Origin: Cellulomonas chitinilytica
GTDB taxonomy: Bacteria > Actinomycetota > Actinomycetes > Actinomycetales > Cellulomonadaceae
Length of the DNA: 64,000 nucleotides
NCBI RefSeq assembly: GCF_016862675.1
Contig: NZ_BONK01000012.1
Location: forward strand, 62,001-126,000
Direction: 5' to 3'
The translations under genes and the position numbers were made by a program. Numbering within the stretch: position 1 is the first letter of the stretch; the number at the start of each line of letters is the position of its first letter. Under the pieces are notes generated by a model. That model was not told the DNA's origin, did no database searches, and saw only the letters and a list, made by a program, of their open reading frames with translations. Shown here piece after piece: positions 8,385 through 16,716 of this stretch.

Positions 8385-10099
8385 CGCTGACCACCATGGA
8401 GACGGCCGTCGAGAGGGTGCGCGCCGCGTACGCGCGGATCGCCGAGGTGGACCGGCCCGAGGTGTGGATCACGCTCGTGCCGGAGTCCGAGGCGCTGGAG
8501 GCGGCCGCGCTCGTCGACGCCGCCGTCGCCGCGGGGGCGGACCTGCCGCTCGCCGGGGCGACGCTCGCCGTCAAGGACAACATCGACGTCGCCGGGCTCC
8601 CGACCACCGCGGCGTGCCCGTCGTTCGCGTCCGGCCCCGCCGCCGCGTCCGCGCCCGCCGTGCAGCGGCTCGTCGACGCCGGTGCCGTGGTCCTCGGCAA
8701 GACGAACCTCGACCAGTTCGCCACCGGGCTCGTCGGGACCCGCTCCCCGTACGGCGCCGTCCGGCACGCGACCCTGCCCGACCGGGTGTCCGGCGGGTCC
8801 AGCTCCGGGTCGGCCGTCGCGGTCGCGCTCGGCATCGCCGACATCGGGCTCGGCACCGACACCGCCGGGTCCGGCCGGGTGCCCGCCGCGTTCGGCGGTC
8901 TGGTGGGCCTCAAGACGACCGTCGGTCTCGTGCCCACCACGGGCGTCGTGCCCGCGTGCCGGTCCTACGACGTCGTCACCACGTTCACGCGTGGGCTCGA
9001 CCTCGGCGTGCTCGCGACCCGCCTCATGGCTCGCGACGGTGCCCGGTCGTGGCCCGTCGACGTGCGGCTCGGGCTGCGCGCCGCCCCGGTGGTCGCCGTG
9101 CCGCGCGTCGCCGACCTCGCGCCGCTCTCGCCCGGGTGGCGTGCCGCGTTCGCCTCGGCCGTGGCCGCCGTCGAGGCGACCGGCGCCTCGGTCCGGGTCG
9201 TCGACGTCTCGCCGATGCTCGACGCCGCGCGACTCCTGTACGACGGCGCGATCCTCGCCGAGCGGTACGAGGCCGTCGGGACCTTCCTCGCCGCCGAGCC
9301 GTCCGACGCCGACCCGACCGTCGCGTCGATCATCCTCGGCGGCCGCGCGATCACCGCCGCCGACTACGTCGCCGACCGGGCCCGGCTCGACACCGCCCGG
9401 GTCGCCGCGCTCGATGCTCTCGACGGCTGCGACCTGCTGCTCCTCCCGACGACCACCGAGCACCCGACCATCGCGGACGTCCAGGCCGACCCCATCGGCA
9501 TCAACCGCCGGCTCGGCACGTACACGAACTTCGTCAACCTCCTCGACATGGCGGCGGTCGCCGTCCCGGCCGGCGAGGCCGACGGGGGACCGTTCGGGGT
9601 GACGATCCTGTCCCGCGCGTTCGACGACCAGCTCTCCGTCGACCTCGCCGCCCGGCTGCTCGATCGGCACCGTGACACGGCGGCCGGGGACGAGCCCGTC
9701 CTCGTCGACGGCGGCGTCGACGTGCTCGTCGTCGGCGCGCACCTGCGCGGCCAGCCCCTCAACCGGGAGCTCGACGCCCTCGGCGGCCGGTTCGTCGCGT
9801 CCGTGCGCACGTCCGACGCCTACCGACTCGTCGCGCTCGACACCGTCCCCCGCAAGCCCGGGCTCGTCCGGGTCGGCCCGGGGGCGGGTGCGCCGATCGC
9901 CGGAGAGGTGTGGCGGCTCTCGTCGGGTGCGCTCGGCCGGTTCCTCGCCGCGCTGCCGTCACCCATGAGCCTCGGCCGAGCCGAGCTGTCCGACGGCACG
10001 TGGGTCGTCGGCTTCGGCTGCACGGCCGAGGCCGGCGCCGCCGGCACCGACATCACCGCGACGGGCGGCTGGGTGGAGGCGCTGCGCCGCGGCCTGTGA
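8381..10099 (+). CDS. atzF: Allophanate hydrolase
   Basis: 572 residues. It hydrolyses allophanate to ammonia and CO2, completing the urea amidolyase pathway. The N-terminal amidase-signature domain has the Ser-cisSer-Lys triad: K65 in LAVKDNID, the glycine/serine loop SGGSSSGS at 137-144 and the nucleophile S164 in GTDTAGSGRVPA. A C-terminal domain (about 460-572; VVGAHLRGQPLNREL, SDAYRLVALDT, GEVWRLS) matches the AtzF-specific domain that processes the N-carboxycarbamate intermediate. ATGA overlap with urea carboxylase makes them a coupled pair. Length is slightly below the usual 600. Confidence 0.92.
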   Translation: MTLTTMETAVERVRAAYARIAEVDRPEVWITLVPESEALEAAALVDAAVAAGADLPLAGATLAVKDNIDVAGLPTTAACPSFASGPAAASAPAVQRLVDAGAVVLGKTNLDQFATGLVGTRSPYGAVRHATLPDRVSGGSSSGSAVAVALGIADIGLGTDTAGSGRVPAAFGGLVGLKTTVGLVPTTGVVPACRSYDVVTTFTRGLDLGVLATRLMARDGARSWPVDVRLGLRAAPVVAVPRVADLAPLSPGWRAAFASAVAAVEATGASVRVVDVSPMLDAARLLYDGAILAERYEAVGTFLAAEPSDADPTVASIILGGRAITAADYVADRARLDTARVAALDALDGCDLLLLPTTTEHPTIADVQADPIGINRRLGTYTNFVNLLDMAAVAVPAGEADGGPFGVTILSRAFDDQLSVDLAARLLDRHRDTAAGDEPVLVDGGVDVLVVGAHLRGQPLNRELDALGGRFVASVRTSDAYRLVALDTVPRKPGLVRVGPGAGAPIAGEVWRLSSGALGRFLAALPSPMSLGRAELSDGTWVVGFGCTAEAGAAGTDITATGGWVEALRRGL

Positions 10100-10128
10100 C
10101 AGTCGCGCCCGCGGGTGGGCCGCTCAGC

Positions 10129-10404
10129 TCAGTGGCGCCGCTCGCGGTCCCGGGCCGGGACGCGCAGGCCCGACGCGCGCAGGCGGCGGATCAGCTCGCC
10201 CGCGCTGACCGGGATCGCCCCCAGGGCCACGAGCTCGTCGATCCGGGCGTCCGGCACGTCGTAGTGGTCGAGGTCGAACGCCCGCTCCGGCAGACCGGCC
10301 CGGGCGGCGAACGCGTGCAGCTCGTCGAGCGAGGCGTCGCTCACGAGGTGCGCCCAGTACCGGTCGTGGCGGGGCCACAGCGGCGGGTCGACGAGCACGG
10401 TCAC
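10129..10404 (-). CDS. DUF4031 domain protein
   Basis: 91 residues, nearly all the DUF4031 domain: TVLVDPPLWPRHDRYWAHLVSD at the start, DELHAFAARAGLPERAF, DHYDVPD and ELIRRLRASGLR at the end. Members are small and actinobacterial and have no established activity; the conserved His, Asp and Tyr residues suggest a small enzyme or metal-binding fold, which is unproven. The GTG at 10404 is chosen because family members begin at this motif; an in-frame GTG at 10443 would add 13 residues. Convergent with the allophanate hydrolase gene. Confidence 0.8.
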   Translation of the reverse strand: MTVLVDPPLWPRHDRYWAHLVSDASLDELHAFAARAGLPERAFDLDHYDVPDARIDELVALGAIPVSAGELIRRLRASGLRVPARDRERRH

Positions 10405-10471
10405 CGCCCGAGCGTATGTCGGCAGGTCGACGAGCGACGTCACGTGGACACGATCGCCCGTCGGCCGGGCG

Positions 10472-10762
10472 TCACACGGTGAACAGCCGCGACGCCTGCG
10501 ACTCGGCCTCCGCGTAGGTGCGGGCGGCGGCGTGCATCGCGGCGCCGATCGACTCCAGTGACTGCTCCAGGCGCGCCTCGGTCGCGGACCAGTCGGTGAG
10601 CACCCTGGCGAACGCCGTCGCGGCGCCACCGCGCCACGTGCCCTGCAGCTCGGCGAGCTGGCGGTGCATCGCGGACACCTCCGCGCGGATCGACGCCGTG
10701 CGCGCCTGCACCCCCGCGGCGGCCTGGGCAACCTGGGCGCTGTCGACCTCGAACCTCGTCAT
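10472..10762 (-). CDS. WXG100-family (EsxA-like) small protein
   Basis: 96 residues, all-helical, with the W-x-G turn at GTWRGGAA near residue 43 between two amphipathic helices (VDSAQVAQAAAGVQARTASI and TDWSATEARLEQSLESIGAAM), the classic EsxA/CFP-10 hairpin. Such proteins are exported by type VII (ESX) secretion. A good GGAGG ribosome-binding site precedes the ATG. No EccC, EccD or partner WXG gene is in the window, so it is an orphan here. The YxxxE-like ending RTYAEAESQA fits a type VII export signal. Confidence 0.82.
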   Translation of the reverse strand: MTRFEVDSAQVAQAAAGVQARTASIRAEVSAMHRQLAELQGTWRGGAATAFARVLTDWSATEARLEQSLESIGAAMHAAARTYAEAESQASRLFTV

Positions 10763-10991
10763 GCCGGGACCTCCGTGACTCGTCCGCGGCGCGCATCGGT
10801 GGCGCCGCGTGGTTCGTCGAACGTAGGTGGCGCGGGGCATGGCGGCGCTGACGCGAGACCGGACCGGGGGAGGGCCGGCCTCGTCGAGCGGGCTGTGGGC
10901 GGCTCGGCGACGACCGGCTCGACGGCGACGACCGGCGCACCCGCGCACCGCGGCGCACCCGTGCCGCATCGCGCTGACGCGGACCGTCGTC
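10763..10991. other. Intergenic region, no gene recognised
   Basis: About 230 bases between two leftward genes. The 3' part is rich in CGACGACCGGC-like runs. I see no conserved ORF, tRNA or convincing terminator; it should hold the WXG100 promoter. Confidence 0.5.
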
Positions 10992-11798
10992 TCAGCGGGA
11001 GGTGGTGTCGTCCCTCAGGGCGGCCGAGGCAGCCGAGGCCGTCGCGCTGTCGGTCGCCCCGTTGATCTCGCGCTCGGTGGGAGCGGACGCCGCCGCACCC
11101 TTCTCGGCGTCGATCTTCGCGAGCTCCTTCTCGAGCCGCTGCAGCTCCGCCGACACGTTCTGCCGGGCGGGCTCCTCCCAGGCGGCGCCGAGCGGGCTGG
11201 AGAACAGCGACGGGCGGGCGAGCAGCTTGTGCAGGATGCGCAGCCGGGCGCGGACGTAGTCCTCGATGGGGAGGTGCGCGTACTCGGCGCGCACGTCGTG
11301 CAGGTACGCCTTGTAGCGCTGCGGCTCGGCGGCGAGCATCGCGAGGTCGGCGTCGCACAGCACGGCGCAGTCGAAGTCCGTCGGGTCGGGCGAGTGCCGG
11401 ACCAGGGCGACGACGAGGTCGTGCACGCGGTGCGCGCGCCGCTCCGGGACGCCGAGCTTCGTGAGCTCGTCGTACGCCAGGCGGGCGCTCGCGATCTCGT
11501 CCTCTCCGCCGCGGTTGGCGTAGGTCTTGGCGTCGGCGGAGTCGAAGATCGCGCCGTGGTACCAGGCGGCGAGCCGCACCAGGTCGGGCTCGTGGGTCTC
11601 CTCGACGAGCTCGTCGACGCGGACCAGCACGTCGACCAGGTGCTTCAGGTTGTGGAAGTCCCGGCCGGGGGACGACCACCGGTCGATCAACGCCTGACCG
11701 GCGTCGCGGATCTCCTCGACGTCGGCGGTGGCACCGGCGCCCAACGTGCTGCGCTGGTACGCGGACAACAACCACTGTGGTGCGTCATGGACGCCCAT
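10992..11798 (-). CDS. HD-domain metal-dependent phosphohydrolase-like protein (COG4339 type)
   Basis: 268 residues. The N-terminal two-thirds match the COG4339 predicted metal-dependent HD phosphohydrolases: FHNLKHLVDVL, LAAWYHGAIFD, GGEDEIASARLAYDEL, HDLVVALVRHS and DADLAMLA. The usual His-Asp pair reads His-Gly in WYHGAIF, while downstream acidic and His residues remain, so metal binding may be altered. The C-terminal part is charged (LQRLEKELAKIDAEK) and ends in a low-complexity tail. ATG 11798 is preferred over GTG 11813 because GAGGC lies at a workable distance before it. No substrate is known. Confidence 0.8.
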   Translation of the reverse strand: MGVHDAPQWLLSAYQRSTLGAGATADVEEIRDAGQALIDRWSSPGRDFHNLKHLVDVLVRVDELVEETHEPDLVRLAAWYHGAIFDSADAKTYANRGGEDEIASARLAYDELTKLGVPERRAHRVHDLVVALVRHSPDPTDFDCAVLCDADLAMLAAEPQRYKAYLHDVRAEYAHLPIEDYVRARLRILHKLLARPSLFSSPLGAAWEEPARQNVSAELQRLEKELAKIDAEKGAAASAPTEREINGATDSATASAASAALRDDTTSR

Positions 11799-11843
11799 GG
11801 ATGACAGCCTCACGACGGTGACTAGGACGCGTCATCGTAGCCC

Positions 11844-13493
11844 TCAGGCGGAGGGCCCGTTGCTCGAACCGGACATGTGCACAGGCAGCGCGACGCGGAC
11901 CGTCGTGCCCCCTCCGGGCGTCTGCGCGAGGCCCACCGTGCCGCCGTGCGCATCGACGATCGCGGCGACGATCGCCATGCCGAGGCCCGCCCCACCGGAG
12001 TCGCGGCCCCGTGAGGCGTCGATCCGGTAGAAGCGCTCGAACACCCGCGCGGCGTGCTCGGGGTCGATCCCGGGCCCGTGGTCGCGGACCTCGACGACGC
12101 CCAGCGGCACTCCCGACGGCCCGGGGACGACGCCGACCGCGATCTCCACGGGCGTGCCCGCGGGGGTGTGCTGGACGACGTTCCCGAGCAGGTTCGCGAG
12201 CACCTGGCGCAGCCGCGGCTCCTCGCCGAGCACCGTGACGGGACCGGTCGCCGCGCCCGGGACCAGCGGCTCGAGCCGGCTCGTGCGCGTCGGGTCCAGG
12301 GCGTGCAGGTCGCTGACGGCGTCCGCGGCCAGGACGGTGAGGTCGACGGGGTCTCGGCGCAGCGGACGGTTCTCGTCGAGCCGGGCCAGCGCGAGGAGGT
12401 CCTCGACGAGGCCGCCCATCCGCGTCGCGGAGTCCTCGATGCGCCGCATCGTGTCGTCGACCTGGTCCTTCTCGACGAGCGCGCCCATGCGGTAGAGCTC
12501 GCCGTACCCGCGGATCGTGGCCAGCGGGGTGCGCAGCTCGTGGGACGCGTCGGCGACGAACCGGCGCATCCGGGCCTCCGACGCCGTGCGGGCGTCGAAG
12601 GCGTGCTCGATCTGGGCGAGCATCCCGTTGAGCGCCAGGGCGAGGCGTCCGACCTCCGTGGTCTTCGGGACGGGCGGCACGCGCTGCGACAGGTCCCCCG
12701 CCGCGATCGCTGCCGCCGTCTTCTCGATCTCCCGGAGCGGCTTGAGCGACCGGCGCACGGCCCAGCTCCCGGCGAGCGCGCCGAGCAGGACGATGCCGAT
12801 CCCGGTGAGGAGGAGCGCCGTGACCATCCGGCTGACCGTGCGCTCGACGTCCCCGAGAGGCAGCGCGACGACGACCGACCCCACGGAACCGTCGGAGGCG
12901 CTCACCGGGTAGGCGACGGCGCGCCATGGGGAGCCGGACTTCGTCGAGTGGACGCTGAACGGTTCGCCCTGGTTCTCGGTGGCCTGCGTACCCGTGATGT
13001 CGGGGACCTCGGGAGTGCCGTACCGGACCCGCGCCGAGCGGGACGGTGGGTTGATGCTCTCGATCCCGAGCACCTGCACGCGCACGTAGTAGTCGTTGGG
13101 AGCCAGGCTGCGGCCGAAGTTGAGCGCGTCGACCTGCTGCTGGGCGAGCATCGCGCCCTCGGACTCGAGCTTGCTGTCCACCTGCCCGACGAGCGTGTCC
13201 TCGAGGAGCGTCGCGCTCGCCACCCCGGCGAGCACCAGGCCGGCGCCGACGAGCACGGTGATGATGCCGACGAGGCGGTGCAGCAGCGGCACGGCCGACC
13301 AGCGTGCCCGGGCGCGCGCGAGCAGCGTCAGACGGGCGGGGGTCGACCCGGTTCCCGACGTAGCCGACGACCCGGGTGTCCCCGTCGCCCCGGAGGGGAC
13401 GGGCGGTGCACCGGGATCGACCTGAGCGGCGCCCGCCCGGCGTGCGGCGGCCGGCACGGCGTCGGGTGGCGCGGTCGGCGGGACGGAGGTCAC
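11844..13493 (-). CDS. Sensor histidine kinase (TcrY/MprB-like)
   Basis: 549 residues. Pro/Ala-rich cytoplasmic N-terminus (1-60), TM1 about 75-96, extracytoplasmic sensor segment about 97-222, TM2 about 223-246, HAMP about 247-300, HisKA with DASHELRTPLATI (H318) and a HATPase_c domain with N-box LANLLGNVVQHTP, G1 DHGPGIDPE and G2 GGAGLGMAIV. It would autophosphorylate H318 and transfer phosphate to the regulator encoded upstream. GTG start overlaps the regulator stop (GTGA), so the two proteins are co-translated. The signal is unknown. The gene is convergent with nothing; a leftward HD gene follows. Confidence 0.92.
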   Translation of the reverse strand: MTSVPPTAPPDAVPAAARRAGAAQVDPGAPPVPSGATGTPGSSATSGTGSTPARLTLLARARARWSAVPLLHRLVGIITVLVGAGLVLAGVASATLLEDTLVGQVDSKLESEGAMLAQQQVDALNFGRSLAPNDYYVRVQVLGIESINPPSRSARVRYGTPEVPDITGTQATENQGEPFSVHSTKSGSPWRAVAYPVSASDGSVGSVVVALPLGDVERTVSRMVTALLLTGIGIVLLGALAGSWAVRRSLKPLREIEKTAAAIAAGDLSQRVPPVPKTTEVGRLALALNGMLAQIEHAFDARTASEARMRRFVADASHELRTPLATIRGYGELYRMGALVEKDQVDDTMRRIEDSATRMGGLVEDLLALARLDENRPLRRDPVDLTVLAADAVSDLHALDPTRTSRLEPLVPGAATGPVTVLGEEPRLRQVLANLLGNVVQHTPAGTPVEIAVGVVPGPSGVPLGVVEVRDHGPGIDPEHAARVFERFYRIDASRGRDSGGAGLGMAIVAAIVDAHGGTVGLAQTPGGGTTVRVALPVHMSGSSNGPSA

Positions 13494-14218
13494 GGCGTCT
13501 CGCGCAGCAGGTAGCCGACGCCGCGCTTGGTGTGGATGAGCGGCTTGAGGCGGTTGCCCTCGGCGTCGTCGAGCTGGTCCACCTTGCGGCGCAGGTAGGA
13601 GATGTAGGACTCGACGATGTTCGCGTCGCCGCCCCAGTCGTACTGCCAGACGTGGTCGAGGATCTGCGACTTCGAGAGAACCCGGCCCGGGTTGAGCATG
13701 AGGTACCGCAGGAGCTTGAACTCGGTGGGGGACAGGTCGACGGGCTGGCCGGCGCGGGTCACCTCGTGGCTGTCCTCGTCGAGCTCGAGGTCGGCGTACC
13801 GCAGCACGCTCGCGTCGACGTCGAGGCCTGCACCGGTGCGCCGCAGGATCGCGCGGATCCGGGCGACGACCTCTTCGAGGCTGAACGGCTTCGTCACGTA
13901 GTCGTCGCCACCGACCGTGAGGCCCTGCACCTTGTCGGCGGTGTCGTCGCGCGCGGTGAGGAACAGGACGGGGACGTGCTGGCCGGTCTCGCGCAGGCGG
14001 CGGGTCACCGTGAAGCCGTCCATGTCGGGCAGCATCACGTCGAGCACCACGAGGTCCGGCTCGACGTCTCGCGCCATCCGCAGCGCGGCGCCGCCGTCGG
14101 CGGCCGCGTGCACCTCGAACCCCGCGAAGCGCAGGCTCGTGGACAGGAGCTCGCGGATGTTCGGCTCGTCGTCGACGACGAGGAGGCGCGCCTCGGGCGT
14201 GGCGGGGACGGACGTCAT
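13490..14218 (-). CDS. OmpR/PhoB-family response regulator
   Basis: 242 residues. Receiver domain (about 10-125) with acidic pocket VVDDEPN, phosphoacceptor D60 in LVVLDVMLP, T/A switch FLTARDD and K in YVTKPFS. The DNA-binding winged helix (about 145-240) contains LSPTEFKLLRYLMLNPGRVLSKSQILDHVW and IVESYISYLRRKVD, ending HTKRGVGYLLRE. Partner of the kinase just downstream. The ATG start is clear. Divergent from the TetR gene with 93 bases between. Confidence 0.94.
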   Translation of the reverse strand: MTSVPATPEARLLVVDDEPNIRELLSTSLRFAGFEVHAAADGGAALRMARDVEPDLVVLDVMLPDMDGFTVTRRLRETGQHVPVLFLTARDDTADKVQGLTVGGDDYVTKPFSLEEVVARIRAILRRTGAGLDVDASVLRYADLELDEDSHEVTRAGQPVDLSPTEFKLLRYLMLNPGRVLSKSQILDHVWQYDWGGDANIVESYISYLRRKVDQLDDAEGNRLKPLIHTKRGVGYLLRETP

Positions 14219-14276
14219 TCGTCCAGTGTGCCCACGGACCCTGGGTGCCGCCTGGGAGCCACCTGCGAAGCGCGCC

Positions 14277-14305
14277 TCGACCGTCCCGCACGATCGTGCT
14301 AATTT
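14277..14305 (+). promoter_or_regulatory. Candidate sigma-70 promoter for the TetR gene, leaderless
   Basis: TCGACC (14277-14282) and TAATTT (14300-14305) are separated by 17 bases. The -10 ends 6 bases before the GTG at 14312, so the transcript would begin at or next to the start codon. No ribosome-binding site precedes that GTG, which agrees with a leaderless mRNA. Confidence 0.5.
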
Positions 14306-14311
14306 CGCCGG

Positions 14312-14902
14312 GTGAGCAAGGGCGAGGTGACCCGGCAGGCCGTCATCGACCGTGCGGTCGAGATCGCCGGGCGGCTCGGCGTCGCCGGGCTGACCATCGG
14401 CTCGCTCGCGTCGGCCTCGGAGATGTCAAAGAGCGGCCTCTACGCGCACTTCCGGTCCAAGGAGGCGCTGCAGCTCGCGGTGCTGGGCAGCGCGCGGGAG
14501 CGGTTCGTCGACCAGGTGATCCGGCCCGCGCTCGCGGCACCCCGGGGGGAGCCGCGCGTCCGCACGCTGTTCGAGCGGTGGCTCGTGACGTCGTCGTCCG
14601 GCAGCGCCGGCTGCCTCTTCGTGTCGGCGGCCACGGAGTTCGACGACCAGCCGGGGCCGGTCCGGGACCAGGTGGTCCGTGACCACTGGGACCTCGTCGA
14701 GTCGCTCGCCCAGGTGTACCGCTCGGGCGTCAAGGAGGGGGCGTTCCGCGAGGACCTGGCCCCCGAGCAGTTCGCCCACGACCTGCACGGGCTGATGCTC
14801 GCGCACTTCCACGCGTTCCGGCTGCTGCGCGACCCGGCCGCCGAGACCCGCACCCGTTTCGCGTTCGAGCGGCTGATGCGCTCGCTCCAGCCCGACGACT
14901 GA
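14312..14902 (+). CDS. TetR-family transcriptional regulator
   Basis: 196 residues. The N-terminal helix-turn-helix is VTRQAVIDRAVEIAGRLGVAGLTIGSLASASEMSKSGLYAHFRSKEALQLAVL (about 6-58), with the typical KSGLYAHFRSKE recognition helix. The C-terminal ligand domain resembles TetR_C members with CLFVSAATEFDDQPGPVRD. It is followed 27 bases later on the same strand by an alpha/beta hydrolase gene, which it may control. GTG start, apparently leaderless. Confidence 0.9.
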   Translation: MSKGEVTRQAVIDRAVEIAGRLGVAGLTIGSLASASEMSKSGLYAHFRSKEALQLAVLGSARERFVDQVIRPALAAPRGEPRVRTLFERWLVTSSSGSAGCLFVSAATEFDDQPGPVRDQVVRDHWDLVESLAQVYRSGVKEGAFREDLAPEQFAHDLHGLMLAHFHAFRLLRDPAAETRTRFAFERLMRSLQPDD

Positions 14903-14929
14903 GCCCGACCGAGCCCGAAGGAGTCACCC

Positions 14930-15826
14930 GTGACCTCCGTGTCGACCGAAAAAAGCACGACCGTTCGTACCTATCGCTTCGGCGTCCCACCCGCCCTGCG
15001 CGCCGCCGTGCGCGCCGTCGACCCGTGGGCGCCCGACCTGACCGCCCGCCTCGCGCTGCGCCTGTGGTGCCGGCCGCCGCACGCCCAGGGCCGCCAGGCC
15101 GTCCCCGGTGGCACGACCTGGAGCCTGCCGTTCGGCCGCTCCGAGATCTCCGGGCAGGCGTGGGGCGACGGACCGACGGTCGTCCTCGTCCACGGCTGGG
15201 GCGGGCACCGTGCGCAGCTCGCGGCGACGTTCGTCGAGCCCCTCGTCGCCGCCGGCCTGCGCGTCGTGGCCTACGACGCCCCGAGCCACGGCGCGTCCGG
15301 CCCGGGAGCGCTCGGCGGGCGCCAGGCGACCCTGCCCGAGATGGCGGCCGCGATCGACACGGTCGTCGCCGCGCAGGTCTCCGGGCACGGGCCCGTCCGC
15401 GCCGTCGTCGGGCACTCGCTCGGCGCCGCGGCGAGCGCGCTGTCCGTCCTCGACGGCACGCCCACCGAGCGGCTCGTCCTGCTCACCCCGCTCGCCCAGC
15501 CCTTGTCGTACGTCACCGAGTTCGCCGCCGCCCTCGGGCTCGGTGACACCAGCCGGCACCGCCTCGTCGTGCGGATGGAGACGCTCGTCGGGCGCGGCCT
15601 GTCCACCCTCGACGTGCCGCTGCGGGCCGCCAACGCCGGGCGTCCGCTGCCGCCCGCGCTCGTGCTGAGCGACCGCGACGACAAGGAGGCCGACCACGAG
15701 GACGGGCCCCGCATCGCCCGCAGCTGGCCGGGCGCCGAGCTCGTCGTCAGCGACGGCCTCGGGCACCGGCGGATCCTGCGCGACGAGGAGACGATCAAGC
15801 GGGTCGTCGCGTTCGTGGGCGACTGA
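14930..15826 (+). CDS. Alpha/beta hydrolase
   Basis: 298 residues. Alpha/beta-hydrolase fold with oxyanion loop VLVHGWGGHRAQ, nucleophile elbow GHSLGAAAS (Ser near residue 165), acid candidate in LVLSDRDDKEADHED and catalytic His in DGLGHRRILRD. Likely a cytoplasmic esterase or lipase-like enzyme; no signal peptide. The GTG follows GAAGGAG. The upstream TetR gene on the same strand suggests a small regulator-enzyme operon. Substrate not deducible. Confidence 0.86.
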   Translation: MTSVSTEKSTTVRTYRFGVPPALRAAVRAVDPWAPDLTARLALRLWCRPPHAQGRQAVPGGTTWSLPFGRSEISGQAWGDGPTVVLVHGWGGHRAQLAATFVEPLVAAGLRVVAYDAPSHGASGPGALGGRQATLPEMAAAIDTVVAAQVSGHGPVRAVVGHSLGAAASALSVLDGTPTERLVLLTPLAQPLSYVTEFAAALGLGDTSRHRLVVRMETLVGRGLSTLDVPLRAANAGRPLPPALVLSDRDDKEADHEDGPRIARSWPGAELVVSDGLGHRRILRDEETIKRVVAFVGD

Positions 15827-15866
15827 GATCACCCCGCGGCTGTCCGGTCCAGGGTATTGAGGCGGT

Positions 15867-15894
15867 TCTGAGCGGGCGTCCAACCCGGTACGGT
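15867..15894 (+). promoter_or_regulatory. Weak promoter candidate for the amidotransferase gene
   Basis: TTCTGA (15867) and TACGGT (15889) are separated by 16 bases; the -10 ends 8 bases before the GTG at 15903, suggesting another leaderless mRNA. The match to consensus is modest. Confidence 0.35.
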
Positions 15895-15902
15895 GCTGCC
15901 TC

Positions 15903-16643
15903 GTGACCGATGCAACCACCCCCGTGCTGACCGTCGTCCAGCTCGACGACGGTGTGTCGCTCGACCGCTTTGCGGACTGGCTCGACGGCGTCCGTGTGCG
16001 GCCCGTGCGCGCCGACCTCGGCGAGAGCGCCGGCCCCGCGGACGCGCTCGACGGCCTCCTCGTGCTCGGCGGGCAGATGTCCGCGACGTCCGACGAGCCC
16101 GGCATCGCCGAGACGCGCGCCCTGCTCGCCGACGCCGTCGCCGCCGGCGTGCCCACGCTCGGCCTCTGCCTGGGCGCCCAGCTCCTCGCCGTCGCGACCG
16201 GCGGGCGCGTGCACGTCGCCGCCCCTCCCGGGCGCGAGTCCGGCGTCATCGGCGTGCACTGGCGGCCCGAGGCGCTGCACGACGAGCTCGTCGGCGGGCT
16301 CGTCGACGCGGACCTCCCCGAGGACCGCCGCACCACCCGGATGCCGAGCATGCACGCCGACGCCATCGTCGACCTGCCGCGCGCCGCCAAGTGGCTCGCG
16401 CACTCGCGCGCCTACCCGTACCAGGCGTTCCGCGTCGGCTCGGCGTGGGGCCTGCAGTTCCACCCCGAGGCGTCGCCCGCCACCCTGCACGCGTGGGCGT
16501 CCCTGCACGACGACGTCGACACCGCGGCGGTCGACGCCGCCGCGGCCGAGCACGACGAGGTCGTCGCGGGGGCCGGCCGCGTGCTGGCCCGCGCGTTCGC
16601 GGGCATCGTCGTCGCGCGCGCGGCGGAGCGCACCCCCGCCTGA
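15903..16643 (+). CDS. Class I glutamine amidotransferase-like protein
   Basis: 246 residues. GATase1 fold with nucleophile loop GVPTLGLCLGAQLLAVATGG (Cys near residue 95), AWGLQFHPEASP with the catalytic His-x-Glu, and an oxyanion region DGLLVLGGQMSATSDEP. These resemble stand-alone GMP-synthase-like amidotransferases (COG0518), which transfer ammonia from glutamine or hydrolyse gamma-glutamyl compounds. No synthetase domain or partner is adjacent. Cytoplasmic. GTG start; a strong hairpin follows the stop. Confidence 0.88.
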   Translation: MTDATTPVLTVVQLDDGVSLDRFADWLDGVRVRPVRADLGESAGPADALDGLLVLGGQMSATSDEPGIAETRALLADAVAAGVPTLGLCLGAQLLAVATGGRVHVAAPPGRESGVIGVHWRPEALHDELVGGLVDADLPEDRRTTRMPSMHADAIVDLPRAAKWLAHSRAYPYQAFRVGSAWGLQFHPEASPATLHAWASLHDDVDTAAVDAAAAEHDEVVAGAGRVLARAFAGIVVARAAERTPA

Positions 16644-16654
16644 CCCGACCTCCG

Positions 16655-16710
16655 GACGGACGACGACGGCCGGCGCCCCCGAGCGGGACGCCGGCCGTCG
16701 TTCGTCCGTC
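16655..16710. terminator. Bidirectional terminator-like hairpin between convergent genes
   Basis: Long inverted repeat: left arm 16655-16675 and right arm 16689-16710. A perfect 12-bp inner stem (CGACGGCCGGCG) and a 9-bp outer stem are separated by a one-base bulge; the loop is 13 bases. It lies between the ends of the amidotransferase gene and pspA. No T-run, as usual in actinobacteria. Confidence 0.75.
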
Positions 16711-16716
16711 GACGCG

